DNA from: Citrobacter amalonaticus
GTDB taxonomy: Bacteria > Pseudomonadota > Gammaproteobacteria > Enterobacterales > Enterobacteriaceae
Assembly (NCBI RefSeq): GCF_002918555.1
Contig: NZ_PQMB01000003.1
Span: forward strand, 562,525-626,524
DNA length: 64,000 bases
Direction: 5' to 3'
Positions 45,362 through 56,377 of this stretch are shown here, in pieces. The notes beneath the pieces were generated by a model. The model made no database searches, was not told the DNA's origin, and saw only the letters and a list, made by a program, of their open reading frames with translations. Both the position numbers and the translations under genes were made by a program. Each line of letters opens with the position of its first letter. Position 1 is the first letter of the stretch.

Positions 45362-46015
45362 TTAGCTGGCTTTACGCTCGTGCGCCTGACGGTAAGCCAC
45401 CAGGTCTTCGATCGTCACAACGGCCATATTGTGTTTGCCGGCAAATTCGATGCACTGCGGCGCGCGCGCCATGCTGCCATCGTCATTGGTCAGTTCACAC
45501 AATACGCCTGCTGGTTTAAAGCCAGCCAGCGTCACCAGGTCAATAGTCGCTTCAGTATGGCCACCGCGGGTTAATACACCGCCAGACTGGGCGCGCAGCG
45601 GGAAAACGTGTCCCGGGCGGTTCAGGTCGGAAGGTTTAGCGCCATCAGCGATAGCTGCGCGAACGGTGGTCACACGGTCAGCAGCAGACACACCGGTGGT
45701 TACGCCTTCTGCTGCTTCAATAGTCACGGTAAAACCTGTGCCATAGGCACTGGTGTTATTTTCCACCATCATCGGCAGATCGAGCTGTTTGCGACGATCT
45801 TCGGTGATACACAGGCAAACAATACCGCTACCATGGCGAATGGTCAGCGCCATCTGCTCAACGGTCATTGTCTCTGCCGGGAAAATCATATCGCCTTCGT
45901 TTTCACGATCTTCGTCGTCCAGCACCATCACACCGCGGCCTTCGCGCAGCGCGGATAGCGCATGTTCAACACGTTCAAAAGGCGTACCAAAAGAGGAAAG
46001 TAGCGTCTGATTCAT
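45362..46015 (-). CDS. ribB: 3,4-dihydroxy-2-butanone-4-phosphate synthase
   Basis: Riboflavin pathway enzyme of 217 residues turning ribulose 5-phosphate into the four-carbon unit of the flavin ring. The motif [16 protein letters not shown] (about 33-48) holds the metal/catalytic residues, and [24 protein letters not shown] is intact. It is monofunctional (no RibA domain), as in E. coli. Expression is governed by the FMN riboswitch in its long leader. Confidence 0.97.
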   Translation of the reverse strand: MNQTLLSSFGTPFERVEHALSALREGRGVMVLDDEDRENEGDMIFPAETMTVEQMALTIRHGSGIVCLCITEDRRKQLDLPMMVENNTSAYGTGFTVTIEAAEGVTTGVSAADRVTTVRAAIADGAKPSDLNRPGHVFPLRAQSGGVLTRGGHTEATIDLVTLAGFKPAGVLCELTNDDGSMARAPQCIEFAGKHNMAVVTIEDLVAYRQAHERKAS

Positions 46016-46120
46016 GGTAAAAAAACCTCACTAAAATTATGGTTACCAGAATCAGGGCAGTCTTAGGAGTGCCGACAAGCGGCAAAAAAATAACGTGAGC
46101 GGGTCCATGCCCGACTGGAT

Positions 46121-46259
46121 CGTTACTCTCTCCCATCCGGACTTTAACCGTCGGCCCCGGAATTACACCGGATCTGCTGACCTTTTCGCATAACGAAAAG
46201 CGCTCGCGGGCTTTCAACATACGTTGATTTACCGCCGGTGGGGAATTTCGCCCCGCCCT
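46121..46259 (-). promoter_or_regulatory. FMN riboswitch (RFN element) of ribB
   Basis: On the minus strand the conserved RFN blocks appear in order: GGGCGGGGCGAAATTCCCCA, CCGGCGGTAAAT, AGCCCGCGAGC, a variable TTTTCGTTATGCGAAAA hairpin, GATCCGGTGTAATTCCGGGG, CCGACGGTTAAAGTCCGGAT and GGGAGAGAGTAACG. The expression platform lies in the about 105 bases before the ribB start. FMN is expected to turn ribB off. Confidence 0.95.
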
Positions 46260-46401
46260 GAGAATAAGCGTATTAACTATAACGCTATTGATTACCTTCA
46301 TCAATGCCTTTACTCGGCTACGCTTCACACAATTCTGGTTTATGCCTGTGGCATATCGCACTACAATATGCCTCAACACTTACCAGTTCAGGGAAACCAC
46401 T

Positions 46402-46698
46402 ATGATTGACCCGAAAAAAATTGAGCAGATCGCTCGTCAGGTTCACGAGTCGATGCCGAAAGGGATCCGGGAGTTCGGGGAAGATGTCGAGAAGAAGATT
46501 CGTCAAACGCTGCAGTCACAGCTGACACGTCTCGATCTGGTGAGCCGCGAAGAGTTTGATGTTCAGACTCAGGTTCTGCTGCGCACCCGCGAAAAGCTGG
46601 CGCTGCTTGAACAGCGTATCAGCGAGCTGGAAACGCGCCAGACATCAGAAGAAATCAAACCCGCGCCCGCCATTCCGCCAGTAGAACCACAAGAGTAA
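46402..46698 (+). CDS. ubiK: Ubiquinone biosynthesis accessory factor UbiK
   Basis: Small coiled-coil protein of 98 residues (formerly YqiC). It forms a trimer that helps the Ubi complex with UbiJ in aerobic ubiquinone synthesis. [20 protein letters not shown] and the helical [19 protein letters not shown] segment are family marks, with a Pro-rich tail. ATG 46402 is preferred to the open frame from 46288, which runs through the ribB promoter region. Confidence 0.94.
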   Translation: MIDPKKIEQIARQVHESMPKGIREFGEDVEKKIRQTLQSQLTRLDLVSREEFDVQTQVLLRTREKLALLEQRISELETRQTSEEIKPAPAIPPVEPQE

Positions 46699-46704
46699 AA
46701 ACAG

Positions 46705-46726
46705 CAACGGGCCGCAAGGCCCGTTG
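46705..46726. terminator. Bidirectional hairpin between ubiK and glgS
   Basis: The arms CAACGGGCC / GGCCCGTTG flank GCAA. It stands between two convergent genes. Confidence 0.7.
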
Positions 46727-46737
46727 AGTCGATGATA

Positions 46738-46938
46738 TCAGTGTTCTGTTTCTAACTTCCTGGCTTGTATCGCCTGCTGGCAGTAGTGCGCATAACGCTG
46801 GCAAAACCAGCTGCGATACTCCTCATCCATATTTCCGGTTACGGCCTGGATATCAACAGGGCGGCCTTCTGCCTGCATTCTGGCAAAACTACGCGCCAGA
46901 AAATCGAAATTGTTCAACGAATAAACCGTGTTGTTCAT
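46738..46938 (-). CDS. glgS: Surface composition regulator GlgS (ScoR)
   Basis: Helical protein of 66 residues, as in E. coli, where it lowers motility and affects fimbriae, biofilm and glycogen. The core [20 protein letters not shown] and [20 protein letters not shown] is well conserved. The third codon (46938) is chosen as start: GGAGG lies eight bases upstream, while the ATG at 46944 is only two bases away. The E. coli ygiL-yqiI fimbrial genes that precede it there are absent. Confidence 0.92.
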   Translation of the reverse strand: MNNTVYSLNNFDFLARSFARMQAEGRPVDIQAVTGNMDEEYRSWFCQRYAHYCQQAIQARKLETEH

Positions 46939-47103
46939 TAGCATATCCTCCAGTTATCGAATATCTGTTAAGGCCATATGCTTTTTCTGATTCCAGTATT
47001 CATCGGGAAGCGTAGCAGGTTTGTACATAATGTGCGCAAAATAGCCGACCTGGTTCACACTTTCCCGTGAAATCTGAGGGGGGTGTAAACTGTCTTTTCT
47101 GAT

Positions 47104-47417
47104 TCAGGGAAGCCGTCGGTTGAAGGAATTGCCACCGCGGCGCAAACGCTGGGTCAGCGTGCCCTGTCGCCGGAAGATCTCCGTATGCTGGTGGAAGATA
47201 AGTTCGTTGATGCCCTGCGCGCCACGGCCTCACAGATGACGATGCTTTCAACCCGAATAACGCCTTTGACGCCGAAGGTTTGACCAGGCTGACGCAGGAA
47301 ACAGAGCGTCGCCGTGAAGCTGAACAAACCCGTATTATTGCTGAGCGCCAGATTCAGGAAACGGAAATCGAACGCAAGCAGACCGTGCGCCCTAAGCTGA
47401 AATCTAAGGACGTCTGA
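47104..47417 (+). pseudogene. yqiK: Degraded fragment of yqiK (flotillin-like)
   Basis: Two reading-frame pieces match E. coli YqiK from memory. The first, from 47107, reads GKPSVEGIATAAQTLGQRAL then SPEDLRMLVEDKFVDALRA, stopping at 47280. The second, in another frame from about 47245, reads FNPNNAFDAEGLTRLTQETE then RRREAEQTRIIAERQIQETE and ends at TGA 47417. The parts that lie between and after these in intact YqiK are missing. No yqiJ is present. This is the scar of a yqiJK deletion between glgS and hldE. Confidence 0.8.
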
Positions 47418-47426
47418 TCCGCCTGA

Positions 47427-47500
47427 GGCCGGATGACCCAACACTTATCCGGCCTGTAAATTTGTCGGCCGGATAAGGTGTTTACTCCGCTATCCGGCAA
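47427..47500. repeat. REP-type pair (BIME) before hldE end
   Basis: Two facing REP motifs, GGCCGGATGACC...CTTATCCGGCCTG and GGCCGGATAAGG...CTATCCGGC, follow the yqiK scar and precede the hldE stop. Confidence 0.75.
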
Positions 47501-47512
47501 ACTGCCCTGCGG

Positions 47513-48946
47513 TTATTTATCGCTGTCTTTCTGAATCTTCTTGATAATATTGGTCGTTGAGCAACCATCTTCGAAATTCAGCACCAGAACATCACCGCCG
47601 TTAGCCCACACCTCTTCACTGCCGGCAATCTCTTCCGGTTTGTAGTCGCCACCCTTGACCAGCAGATCCGGCAGTACGCCAGCAATCAGGCGCTGCGGAG
47701 TATCTTCCTCAAAGGAGACTACCCAGTCGACCGATTCCAGCGCCCCCAGTACGATCATTCGCTGTTCCAGCGGGTTAACCGGACGGGTTTCGCCTTTCAG
47801 CCGTCTGGTGGACGCATCGCTGTTCACCGCAACGATTAACCGGTCGCCCAGCTTGCGCGCATTCGCCAGATATGAGACGTGGCCCGCGTGCAGGATGTCA
47901 AAAACGCCGTTGGTCATGACCACCTTTTCACCACGCTTACGGGCGCTGGCAACGGCCAGTTTCAGCTCTTCTTCCGTCATTACGCCAAAGCCGGTATCGG
48001 CGCGACCACGTACCGCGTTTTCCAGTTCGACAGTGGACACGGTGGAGGTACCCAGCTTACCTACCACAACACCAGCCGCAGCATTGGCGAAGTAGCATGC
48101 CTCTTCCAGACTGTTTCCGGCCGCCAGCGTTGCCGCCAGCACGCCGATTACCGTGTCACCCGCACCGGTAACGTCATACACTTCCTGAGCCTGAGTCGGC
48201 ATATGCAGCGGTGCTTTACCTGGCTGCAAAAGAGTCATCCCCTGTTCAGAACGGGTCACCAGCAGCGCAGAAAGGTCGAAATCGGCAATCAGCTTCATGC
48301 CGCGTTCCACAATCTCTTCTTCACTCTTACATTTCCCCGCCACCGCTTCGAATTCAGACAGATTTGGCGTCAGCAGCGTCGCGCCACGATAGCGTTCAAA
48401 ATCGGTCCCTTTCGGGTCGATCAGCACCGGTACCCCGGCCTTACGCCCCAGAGTAATCATCTGCTGAATGCTTGCCAGCGCGCCTTTACCGTAATCGGAC
48501 AGCACCAGTGCGCCAATTGAACCCAGCGCCTGGTTGATACGCTCGTGCAGCGGCTGTGGATCAACCCCTTCAAAACCTTCCTCAAAATCCAGACGGATCA
48601 GCTGCTGGTTGCGGGAAAGCACGCGCAGCTTGGTGATGGTCGGATGGGACGGCACAGAAACGAAGTCGCATTTTACGTTCACCCCCGCCAGCGTTTTACT
48701 GAGCGCACGTGCGGCATCGTCAATACCGGTCAATCCGACCAGACGTGAATTCGCTCCCAGCGAAGCAATATTCATCGCCACGTTCGCCGCACCGCCCGGA
48801 CGCTCCTCAATGGTATCTACTTTGACAACAGGTACCGGCGCTTCCGGTGAAATACGGCTGGTTGGCCCATACCAGTAGCGATCCAGCATCACATCACCAA
48901 CGACCATCACACCTGCACGTTCAAACTCTGGCAGCGTTACTTTCAT
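47513..48946 (-). CDS. hldE: Bifunctional heptose-7-phosphate kinase / heptose-1-phosphate adenylyltransferase
   Basis: Enzyme of ADP-heptose synthesis for the LPS inner core, 477 residues as in E. coli. The N-terminal ribokinase-type domain (about 1-318) has GGAANVAMN and [11 protein letters not shown]. The C-terminal nucleotidyltransferase domain (about 344-477) has [19 protein letters not shown] with the HAGH motif. It follows glnE by 47 bases on the same strand, as in E. coli. Confidence 0.97.
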   Translation of the reverse strand: MKVTLPEFERAGVMVVGDVMLDRYWYGPTSRISPEAPVPVVKVDTIEERPGGAANVAMNIASLGANSRLVGLTGIDDAARALSKTLAGVNVKCDFVSVPSHPTITKLRVLSRNQQLIRLDFEEGFEGVDPQPLHERINQALGSIGALVLSDYGKGALASIQQMITLGRKAGVPVLIDPKGTDFERYRGATLLTPNLSEFEAVAGKCKSEEEIVERGMKLIADFDLSALLVTRSEQGMTLLQPGKAPLHMPTQAQEVYDVTGAGDTVIGVLAATLAAGNSLEEACYFANAAAGVVVGKLGTSTVSTVELENAVRGRADTGFGVMTEEELKLAVASARKRGEKVVMTNGVFDILHAGHVSYLANARKLGDRLIVAVNSDASTRRLKGETRPVNPLEQRMIVLGALESVDWVVSFEEDTPQRLIAGVLPDLLVKGGDYKPEEIAGSEEVWANGGDVLVLNFEDGCSTTNIIKKIQKDSDK

Positions 48947-48993
48947 TCCTGTCTCCTGGGAGATTCAAAATTTGCGCGCGATAATAACACACT

Positions 48994-51834
48994 TCAAATG
49001 GCAACCAGCCACTTCTGCCAGCTTGCCCGTACCAGCGTACGTTCTTTATCAAAGCACTCCTGCGCCACGTGGCCCGGGAGTTCCTGCAGTGCGAGATGAT
49101 GAAGCGCATCGCGTAGTGTTGTATAAGCAGAAGTCAGCGCCATCGCTTCCTGCTCATCCATAATGTCATTTTGCGCCAGTAGCTCCAGAATGCGCACGTT
49201 ATCCGACCAGCGCGTCAACTTCGGCTTCTCATGGGCATAGCGCAGCACCAGATATTGAGTAATAAACTCAATGTCGGTGATCCCTCCCTCATCAGCTTTG
49301 ATATCAAAGCGATCCCGATGTTTGTTACCCAGATGCGCGCGCATTTTCTCACGCATCTCGCGCACTTCGGTTTGCAACGTTTTGCCATCACGGGCAGTCG
49401 TCATGATATCGCGACGCACCGCGTCAAACTGCGCGGTCAGTAGCGGATCGCCATACACTACGCGGGCACGCACCAGCGCCTGATGCTCCCATGTCCAGGC
49501 TTCATTTTTCTGGTAATCAGCAAAAGCGTCTGTCGAAGTTACCAGCATTCCCGCCGCCCCGGAGGGGCGCAGCCGCGCATCCACTTCATACAAAATACCG
49601 GAAGAAGTTCGCGTGCTGAACAGGTGCATAATGCGTTGCGCCAGACGCAAATAGAACTGGCGCCCGTCGATTTCTCGCTCCCCGTCAGTCATCACCTCCA
49701 TCGGGCAATCATGCAGGAAGATCAGATCAAGATCGGAGCTATAGCCCAGCTCCCAGCCACCCAGCTTGCCGTAGCCAACCACGGCAAATCCGCGTCCGCC
49801 GCGCTCGCCAGGATGCGCCGGTTGCCCATAGCGCGCCACCATCTGCGTCCACGCCTGCTGCACCACGGCATCAATCATGGCTTCAGCCAGCCAGGTGAGA
49901 TGATCGCTGACCTTCATCACCGGCAACGTCCCGGCAATGTCCGCCGCGGCAATGCGCAACAGCTGAGTTTGCTTGAACTGACGCAACGCTTCCAGTTGCT
50001 GTTCTTCGTCCTCCGCCGGCACCCGCAGCAGATACTGACGCAGTTCATCACGGTAGGCATCGGTCGCCGTCGGCTGATACAGCGTGTTCGGATCGAGCAA
50101 TTCATCAAGCAGCAACGGATAGCGCGCCAGCTGGCTGGCGACCATTGGCGATGCGGCGCAGAGCGAAATCAGATGCTTCAGGGCGCCGGGGAATTCACTG
50201 AGGAGTTCAAGATAGGTGGTGCGGGTAACAATCCCGGACAGCAGCGGCGTAATACGGGACAACGGCACTGAGGCATCTTCACGGGAGCAGACGTCACTCA
50301 GCAAATGCGGCATCAGATGGTCAAGCACCTGACGGCCACGCGGGCCAATAGGACGCTTATCCAGCTCTTTGCGAAAATCGGCAATCAGCGCCAGCACGCG
50401 TCGGCGATCTTCATCAGCAAGATGCGCCAGCACTGGCGTGGTGTCATCTTCCTGGAGCGCGTCCTGCCACAGCTCGCGCCACTGTTCCGATAACGCCTCC
50501 TCCTGGGTCTCCGTTTCGTCATCCCCAATCAGTTCGTTGAAAACCCGACGCACATTCGCCATATGTCCGGCCAGTTCGTCAGCCAACTGCTGCCAGCTCT
50601 CAGCGTTCATCCCCCATGCCAGCCTTGCCCGGTTGAGCTCATCGCCCGGCAGCGTTTGCGTTTGCTCATCGTTAATACTTTGCAGCAGGTTTTCCAGACG
50701 GCGCAGGAAGAGATAAGCGGTCCGCAGCTGCCCCGCATCGTTTTCGGGCAGCAGATGCAGCGCGGCAATGGTGTTCAGAGTCGGCAGCAAAGAGCGAGAC
50801 TGTAAAGACGGCTCACGCCCGCCGCGAATCAGCTGGAAGACCTGAACAATAAACTCAATTTCGCGAATCCCGCCCGCCCCGAGTTTGATATTGTCTTTCA
50901 ATCCCCGACGACGCACTTCGCGGGCAATCATTCCCTTCATATTCCGCAAAGACTGGATCACACTGAAGTCTATATAGCGGCGGAAGACAAACGGCCGCAG
51001 CATCGCGCGCAGCTCATCGACATACTGACCGTCGGTGCCCCCCATAATTCGCGCTTTGACCATCGCATAACGCTCCCAGTCGCGCCCCTGTTCCTGGTAG
51101 TAATCCTCCAGGGCGGCGAAGCTGAGTACGAGCGGGCCGCTGTCGCCAAACGGACGCAGACGCATGTCCACACGATAAACAAAGCCATCCATTGTTGGCT
51201 GATCCAGGACTTTAATCAGCCGCTGCCCCATGCGCGTAAAAAACTGCGCGTTATCCAGCTCACGCCGCCCCCCCAGGGTGGTTCCGTGTTCCGGCCAGGC
51301 AAAAATCAAATCGATATCCGAAGAGAAATTCAGCTCCCCACCGCCCAGCTTGCCCATTCCCAGGATCAGCAGCGGTTGTGGGACGCCTTGCTGATTACAG
51401 GGCGTGCCCCATTCACGACAGCAGGCGTCATACAGCCAGTCACGCGCACTCACAATGAGCGTTTCCGCCAGATGGCTCAGCAACTGCAAAATGGCAGTAT
51501 CTTCCACCAGCGACAGCGCCTGCGCCCAGGCAATGCGAACCATGATACGACGGCGAAATAACCGTAGTTCACGCATTAACGCCGCTTCATCAGTCACTGA
51601 CTGTAGGGCCGCCTGCAACCACGCGGCGTAGTGCAGCCATTCATCTGCCAGAGGAGGCGTGCTTTCGAGCTCAGCCAGCCATTCAGGATGTGCGATAACG
51701 CTGTCCTGCACAAAATCACTAAATGTAAGTACTGACTTCGCCTGAGCGCTAAGCGTGGTCTCAGGTATATTGTCCGGCAACCGCTCAACAACGGTCTGCC
51801 AGTACTGCTGTAACGATGAGGAGAGCGGCTTCAT
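48994..51834 (-). CDS. glnE: Bifunctional glutamine synthetase adenylyltransferase/deadenylase
   Basis: Nitrogen-control enzyme of 946 residues, as in E. coli, that adds or removes AMP on glutamine synthetase under PII and glutamine control. Two nucleotidyltransferase domains are visible. The N-terminal deadenylase has [20 protein letters not shown] near 168, and the C-terminal adenylylase has [21 protein letters not shown] near 693. Both have the DxD metal pair. It is flanked by ygiF upstream and hldE downstream. Confidence 0.97.
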   Translation of the reverse strand: MKPLSSSLQQYWQTVVERLPDNIPETTLSAQAKSVLTFSDFVQDSVIAHPEWLAELESTPPLADEWLHYAAWLQAALQSVTDEAALMRELRLFRRRIMVRIAWAQALSLVEDTAILQLLSHLAETLIVSARDWLYDACCREWGTPCNQQGVPQPLLILGMGKLGGGELNFSSDIDLIFAWPEHGTTLGGRRELDNAQFFTRMGQRLIKVLDQPTMDGFVYRVDMRLRPFGDSGPLVLSFAALEDYYQEQGRDWERYAMVKARIMGGTDGQYVDELRAMLRPFVFRRYIDFSVIQSLRNMKGMIAREVRRRGLKDNIKLGAGGIREIEFIVQVFQLIRGGREPSLQSRSLLPTLNTIAALHLLPENDAGQLRTAYLFLRRLENLLQSINDEQTQTLPGDELNRARLAWGMNAESWQQLADELAGHMANVRRVFNELIGDDETETQEEALSEQWRELWQDALQEDDTTPVLAHLADEDRRRVLALIADFRKELDKRPIGPRGRQVLDHLMPHLLSDVCSREDASVPLSRITPLLSGIVTRTTYLELLSEFPGALKHLISLCAASPMVASQLARYPLLLDELLDPNTLYQPTATDAYRDELRQYLLRVPAEDEEQQLEALRQFKQTQLLRIAAADIAGTLPVMKVSDHLTWLAEAMIDAVVQQAWTQMVARYGQPAHPGERGGRGFAVVGYGKLGGWELGYSSDLDLIFLHDCPMEVMTDGEREIDGRQFYLRLAQRIMHLFSTRTSSGILYEVDARLRPSGAAGMLVTSTDAFADYQKNEAWTWEHQALVRARVVYGDPLLTAQFDAVRRDIMTTARDGKTLQTEVREMREKMRAHLGNKHRDRFDIKADEGGITDIEFITQYLVLRYAHEKPKLTRWSDNVRILELLAQNDIMDEQEAMALTSAYTTLRDALHHLALQELPGHVAQECFDKERTLVRASWQKWLVAI

Positions 51835-51855
51835 AGAAGGAGTGTCCTTTAAATA

Positions 51856-51936
51856 CTGCCGGATGGCGGCGGTTCGCCTTATCCGGCCTGGAGGTCGTGC
51901 TGGCCGTAGACCCGATCAGCGCAGCGCCATCAGGCA
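51856..51936. repeat. REP-type elements in the ygiF-glnE spacer
   Basis: CTGCCGGATGGCGGC...CGCCTTATCCGGCCTGG is a full REP palindrome. It is followed by GTAGACCCGATCAGCGCAGC and GCCATCAGGC, the typical partner motif. Both lie in the 110-base gap. Confidence 0.75.
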
Positions 51937-51944
51937 TTCCATAG

Positions 51945-53246
51945 TTATCGTTTTCCGCTATGCAGCCAGAATGGCTCCTGGTTAATTGCCTCATTACGGA
52001 AATGTTCAATTTCAATATGTTGGCCGGTTGCAATAGCGTGGCGCAACCCCTGCCAGTTCTCCAGCCAGGCCTGCACCACCACCGCATCGTAGAAGCCCGC
52101 AAGCAGCAGAATACTGTCGATATCACGGGTCAGGCGCGGCAGTTGATCTGCATACTGATCGCCCAGCGGTTGTCCGAAAACGCTTTTCAGCTCAGCGGCG
52201 TGGCGTGAAAGGTGAATATCAGCAAAACGCTTGAAGGAGTCGGCGATTCTGGCCTGCGCCTTCGCGTCGAGGAACGGCTGCCAGGCTTTGGTGACCAGCC
52301 ACTCGGTCAACGCCAGTTTCGCCATTGCCGTTTGCGTGGTGTAAACCGCCGTCACGGCAGAGACAGCCGAAGCGATAGTTGCTTCCGACTGGGTCAACAG
52401 ATCACGTAAGTGAGCGCTCGCTTTACGTGGAACAATACCGCCAAACAGCGTCAGCGTGTGGCGCACCAGCCCCATCGCACCCAACACGTCCACTTTTGCC
52501 GCCTCAATGCCGCGTATCCATAACTCTTCGTGGTATTGCCATTGCGCTAATGCCAGCTCCATCGCTGCTTCCAGTCCCTGCTCAACGCTGGCTTTGGCGG
52601 GAACTTTCAGCACCGTTGTGGGAATAATTTCGCGCCGTGCGTTCCCCTGTGCCAGATGATAACCGCGTGCCGCTTTGCTCAGACTTCCCTGACGCAGCCC
52701 CGTTTGCGAGACCAGTTGATTTGCCAGCTTCAGGACCGCGTGGGTGTCGCCGCTCAGCAGTTCAAGCTCCAGTTCACAGAGTGGCTCGGCAAACTCACCG
52801 GCTTTGACTTCGCCGAGATCGAGCGCAATCTCAATCTGGCTACCGTCCACCTCAACCAGCCACTTTTCGCGGTAAAAATCGGTGCTGAACAGCGGCTGTA
52901 CTCGTTCGGCAAGATCCGCCGGCAGTTCGCCATTCGGCCACACTTCTTGCGGAAACTGCGCCAGATCAAGCGACGGTTCACTCAGCGCGACGTTGTACTC
53001 TGGTCGCTGATGCAATCCGCCCGTCACCCGTCCGGCAATTTTCATGGTCATTTCATAGCGACCGTTCTCACCGCGAATACGCAGCCCCATATCATGTCCA
53101 CGCAGCCATTTATCCGGGGTTTCGTAATAGATATTCAGTAGTGGGTCAGGCGCGTGATGCTCCCCCCCCAGCGTATGCAGATGGTCACGCAGCGCGTCGA
53201 CGGCGTCGTGATTGACGATAAATTTTAATTCGATTTCCTGAGCCAT
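51945..53246 (-). CDS. ygiF: Inorganic triphosphatase YgiF (CYTH-CHAD)
   Basis: Protein of 433 residues, as in E. coli, that hydrolyses tripolyphosphate. The N-terminal CYTH domain (about 1-200) starts MAQEIELKF with the ExExK signature. The C-terminal CHAD domain (about 215-430) is helical with basic and His residues. ATG 53246 is chosen by the signature position; the open frame goes 33 codons further without support. It precedes glnE. Confidence 0.95.
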   Translation of the reverse strand: MAQEIELKFIVNHDAVDALRDHLHTLGGEHHAPDPLLNIYYETPDKWLRGHDMGLRIRGENGRYEMTMKIAGRVTGGLHQRPEYNVALSEPSLDLAQFPQEVWPNGELPADLAERVQPLFSTDFYREKWLVEVDGSQIEIALDLGEVKAGEFAEPLCELELELLSGDTHAVLKLANQLVSQTGLRQGSLSKAARGYHLAQGNARREIIPTTVLKVPAKASVEQGLEAAMELALAQWQYHEELWIRGIEAAKVDVLGAMGLVRHTLTLFGGIVPRKASAHLRDLLTQSEATIASAVSAVTAVYTTQTAMAKLALTEWLVTKAWQPFLDAKAQARIADSFKRFADIHLSRHAAELKSVFGQPLGDQYADQLPRLTRDIDSILLLAGFYDAVVVQAWLENWQGLRHAIATGQHIEIEHFRNEAINQEPFWLHSGKR

Positions 53247-53487
53247 GGCTTTGTACTTATCGGTTATGTCACATATGAGAAGATTGAAAACGAACTTAAT
53301 ACGATCATTTTTGTCAGTAGATAGTATTTTGCGCCAAATTGCCATGCAACGGGCAATTTGACGGGCGTAAAAGTTTGAAGTAGTGATTAAGCCGACACAG
53401 ATGATTCCGATTGATGTCGAATGCTTTGCGTAGAGACACTGATACCACTACTATCGTTCCACTTTCTATGACAATAACGACAGCCTG

Positions 53488-54108
53488 ATGCCAAAATTAC
53501 GCCTGATTGGACTTACTTTACTCGCACTTAGCGCCACTGCCGTCTCACACGCTGAAGAAAAGCGCTATGTGTCTGATGAACTGAACACCTGGGTCCGTAG
53601 CGGTCCGGGAGATAATTATCGCCTTATGGGCACGGTCAATGCCGGCGAGGAAGTCACGCTATTACAGACCGACAACAACACCAACTACGCCCAGATCAAA
53701 GACAGTACAGGGCGTACCGCATGGATCCCGTTAAAAGAGCTGAAAAGTACGCCAAGCCTGCGTATTCGCGTGCCGGATCTGGAAAACCAGGTTAAAACGT
53801 TGACCGATAAGCTCAACAATATCGATGGTACCTGGAATCAGCGCACTGCCGATATGCAGAAAAAAGTGGCGCAGAGCGACAGCGTGATCAACGGGCTGAA
53901 AGAAGAGAACCAGAAGCTGAAAAACGAGCTGATAGTGGCGCAGAAGAAGGTGAGCGCCGCCAATTTACAGCTTGATGACAAGCAACGCACCATCATCATG
54001 CAGTGGTTTATGTATGGCGGCGGCGTGCTGGGTCTCGGTCTGTTGCTCGGTCTGGTGCTGCCGCACATGATCCCAAGCCGTAAGCGTAAAGATCGCTGGA
54101 TGAACTAA
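53488..54108 (+). CDS. ygiM: SH3-domain membrane protein YgiM
   Basis: Envelope protein of 206 residues. A signal peptide (about 1-22) is followed by a bacterial SH3 domain (RYVSDELNTWVRSGPGDNYR to TAWIPLKEL, about 26-90). A long coiled coil follows (about 95-165), then a C-terminal membrane anchor (MYGGGVLGLGLLLGLVLPHM) and a basic tail. It looks like a periplasmic protein fixed in the inner membrane. It is upstream of cca, 72 bases apart, as in E. coli. Confidence 0.93.
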   Translation: MPKLRLIGLTLLALSATAVSHAEEKRYVSDELNTWVRSGPGDNYRLMGTVNAGEEVTLLQTDNNTNYAQIKDSTGRTAWIPLKELKSTPSLRIRVPDLENQVKTLTDKLNNIDGTWNQRTADMQKKVAQSDSVINGLKEENQKLKNELIVAQKKVSAANLQLDDKQRTIIMQWFMYGGGVLGLGLLLGLVLPHMIPSRKRKDRWMN

Positions 54109-54180
54109 ATCGCCTTCTCCGTCACACTGTCATATTATGGAATGATATGTTTTTCAGTTTTCAGGATGAGGTGACGGGGC

Positions 54181-55422
54181 GTGAAGATTTATCTGGTCGG
54201 TGGTGCGGTACGAGATACGTTGTTAGGGCTACCGGTTAAAGATAAAGATTGGGTGGTGGTTGGCGCTACGCCGCAGGAGATGGTTGACGCGGGTTACCAG
54301 CAGGTAGGCCGTGATTTTCCCGTATTTCTTCACCCACACACCCATGAAGAGTATGCGCTGGCGCGCACAGAACGAAAATCCGGTTCAGGTTATACCGGAT
54401 TTACCTGCTATGCCGCGCCAGACGTCACGCTGGAAGCCGATCTCCAGCGCCGTGACCTGACAATCAATGCGCTGGCGCGCGATGACGACGGACAGATTAT
54501 CGACCCGTACAACGGGCGTCGCGATCTGGACAACCGTGTGTTGCGTCACGTCTCTCCCGCCTTTGGCGAAGATCCGCTGCGCGTGCTGCGCGTGGCGCGT
54601 TTTGCTGCGCGCTATGCACACCTCAGCTTTCGCATTGCCGATGACACCATGGCGCTGATGCGCGAAATGACCCACGCCGGTGAACTGGAACATCTGACGG
54701 CAGAGCGAGTGTGGAAAGAGACGGAAAATGCGCTCACTACCCGTAATCCTCAGGTCTACTTCCAGGTATTACGCGATTGCGGCGCGCTGCGCGTGCTTTT
54801 CCCGGAAGTGGATGCCCTGTTTGGCGTCCCGGCGCCAGCGAAGTGGCACCCGGAAATCGACACTGGCGTTCATACCCTGATGACGCTGTCGATGGCGGCA
54901 ATGCTCAGCCCGGACGTTGACGTGCGTTTTGCGACGCTGTGCCACGATCTTGGTAAAGGGTTAACGCCTCCGGAATTCTGGCCACGCCATCACGGCCACG
55001 GACCGGCGGGCGTGAAGCTGGTCGATCAGCTATGCCAGCGCCTGCGCGTGCCGAATGAGATTCGTGACTTAGCCAAACTGGTGGCAGAGTTTCATGACCT
55101 CATCCACACCTTCCCAATGCTACAGCCGAAAACCATCGTCAAACTTTTCGATTCGATCGACGCCTGGCGTAAACCCCAACGCGTGGAGCAGATAGCGCTG
55201 ACCAGCGAAGCCGACGTGCGCGGTCGTGCCGGTTTTGAGGCGGCAGATTACCCGCAGGGGCGATGGCTGCGAGAAGCCTGGCAGGTGGCGCAGGCCGTGC
55301 CAACAAAAGAGGTCGTTGAGGCCGGTTTCAAAGGTGTACAGATTCGTGAAGAGTTGACCAGACGCCGTATTGCGGCAGTAGCCTGCTGGAAGGAGCAGCG
55401 GTGCCCTAAGCCGGTAGCTTAA
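54181..55422 (+). CDS. cca: Multifunctional CCA tRNA nucleotidyltransferase
   Basis: Adds or repairs the 3' CCA of tRNA; enterobacterial forms also have phosphatase and phosphodiesterase activity. It has 413 residues, one more than E. coli. The start is a GTG behind GAGGTGACGGGGC. The head domain has GGAVRD and DKDWVVVG with the catalytic Asp pair, and [10 protein letters not shown]. An HD domain (about 225-330) includes LCHDLGKG. It is followed by a hairpin and convergent uppP. Confidence 0.97.
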   Translation: MKIYLVGGAVRDTLLGLPVKDKDWVVVGATPQEMVDAGYQQVGRDFPVFLHPHTHEEYALARTERKSGSGYTGFTCYAAPDVTLEADLQRRDLTINALARDDDGQIIDPYNGRRDLDNRVLRHVSPAFGEDPLRVLRVARFAARYAHLSFRIADDTMALMREMTHAGELEHLTAERVWKETENALTTRNPQVYFQVLRDCGALRVLFPEVDALFGVPAPAKWHPEIDTGVHTLMTLSMAAMLSPDVDVRFATLCHDLGKGLTPPEFWPRHHGHGPAGVKLVDQLCQRLRVPNEIRDLAKLVAEFHDLIHTFPMLQPKTIVKLFDSIDAWRKPQRVEQIALTSEADVRGRAGFEAADYPQGRWLREAWQVAQAVPTKEVVEAGFKGVQIREELTRRRIAAVACWKEQRCPKPVA

Positions 55423-55438
55423 GGCATCTCAGATGCAG

Positions 55439-55463
55439 GCCCGATAAGCTTGCGTCATCGGGC
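55439..55463. terminator. Hairpin between convergent cca and uppP
   Basis: The arms GCCCGAT / ATCGGGC enclose an 11-base loop inside a REP-like sequence (GATGCAGGCCCGATAAGC). It probably terminates or stabilises both transcripts. Confidence 0.6.
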
Positions 55464-55472
55464 CGCCTGAAA

Positions 55473-56294
55473 TCAGAAAAACACCACGTAAACAGCAGCA
55501 GCCACAATAAAGCGGTAGATCGCAAACGGGATGAACGAGATACGCTTAATCACTTGCAGGAAGGTTTTAATCGCCACCAGCGCCACCACGAAAGCGGTGA
55601 TAAAACCAACGGCAAACATTGGAATATCTGCCGCAGTCAGGAACGACCAGCTTTTGTAGAGATCCAGCGCGGTGGCGCCCATCATCATTGGCACCGCCAG
55701 CAGAAAGGAAAACTCAGAGGCAGCATATCGGCTCACACCCATCAGCATCCCGCCAGAAATGGTCGCCCCGGAGCGGGAAAACCCCGGCCACAGCGCCAGA
55801 CACTGAAAACAGCCAATGATAAACGCCTGACGGTACGTCATGTCGTCCAGACCCGGCGCACGCGGCTCTTTTGGCTTCAGGCACTCAGCGGCAATCAGCA
55901 GCAAGCCCCCTACCACCAGCGCATACATCACGTTAACCGGGTTGAAGAGCGATTTGATTGTGTCATGAAATACCAGGCCCAGCACCACCGCCGGTATCAT
56001 GCCGAGCAGAATGTGGATCAGGGTTAAACGGCCTTTCCCCTCACCTTCACGCTGTAGTGGACGACCAAAGTGGATACCGATCAGGCCAAACAGACGCCGC
56101 CAGAACATCACCACCACCGCGAGGATGGACCCCAACTGGATCACCACCTCAAAAGTTTCTGCCGTGTCGCCTTCAAATCCCAACAGATGCCCCACAATAA
56201 TCATATGGCCCGTGCTGGATACTGGCAAAAACTCCGTCAATCCTTCGACCACACCCAAAATTGCCGCTATCAGCAGCGAGTGCATATCGCTCAT
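55473..56294 (-). CDS. uppP: Undecaprenyl-diphosphatase
   Basis: Membrane phosphatase (BacA) of 273 residues that recycles undecaprenyl diphosphate for cell-wall synthesis and gives low bacitracin resistance. Two catalytic motifs are intact: [14 protein letters not shown] near residue 17 and [13 protein letters not shown] near 170. Eight or more hydrophobic spans are present. The second methionine (56294) fits the E. coli length. Confidence 0.96.
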   Translation of the reverse strand: MSDMHSLLIAAILGVVEGLTEFLPVSSTGHMIIVGHLLGFEGDTAETFEVVIQLGSILAVVVMFWRRLFGLIGIHFGRPLQREGEGKGRLTLIHILLGMIPAVVLGLVFHDTIKSLFNPVNVMYALVVGGLLLIAAECLKPKEPRAPGLDDMTYRQAFIIGCFQCLALWPGFSRSGATISGGMLMGVSRYAASEFSFLLAVPMMMGATALDLYKSWSFLTAADIPMFAVGFITAFVVALVAIKTFLQVIKRISFIPFAIYRFIVAAAVYVVFF

Positions 56295-56377
56295 CAATAA
56301 ACCCCTAAATAGAAAAAACTACAGCGCAAAAAGATCCTGCTTTATGACTCTTATACAACCGTTTGGTTTAATAATTA

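Noticed and set aside
47154-47444. 96-codon minus-strand ORF
   Set aside because: It is antisense to the yqiK remnant and has no domain; the plus-strand pieces explain the sequence better.
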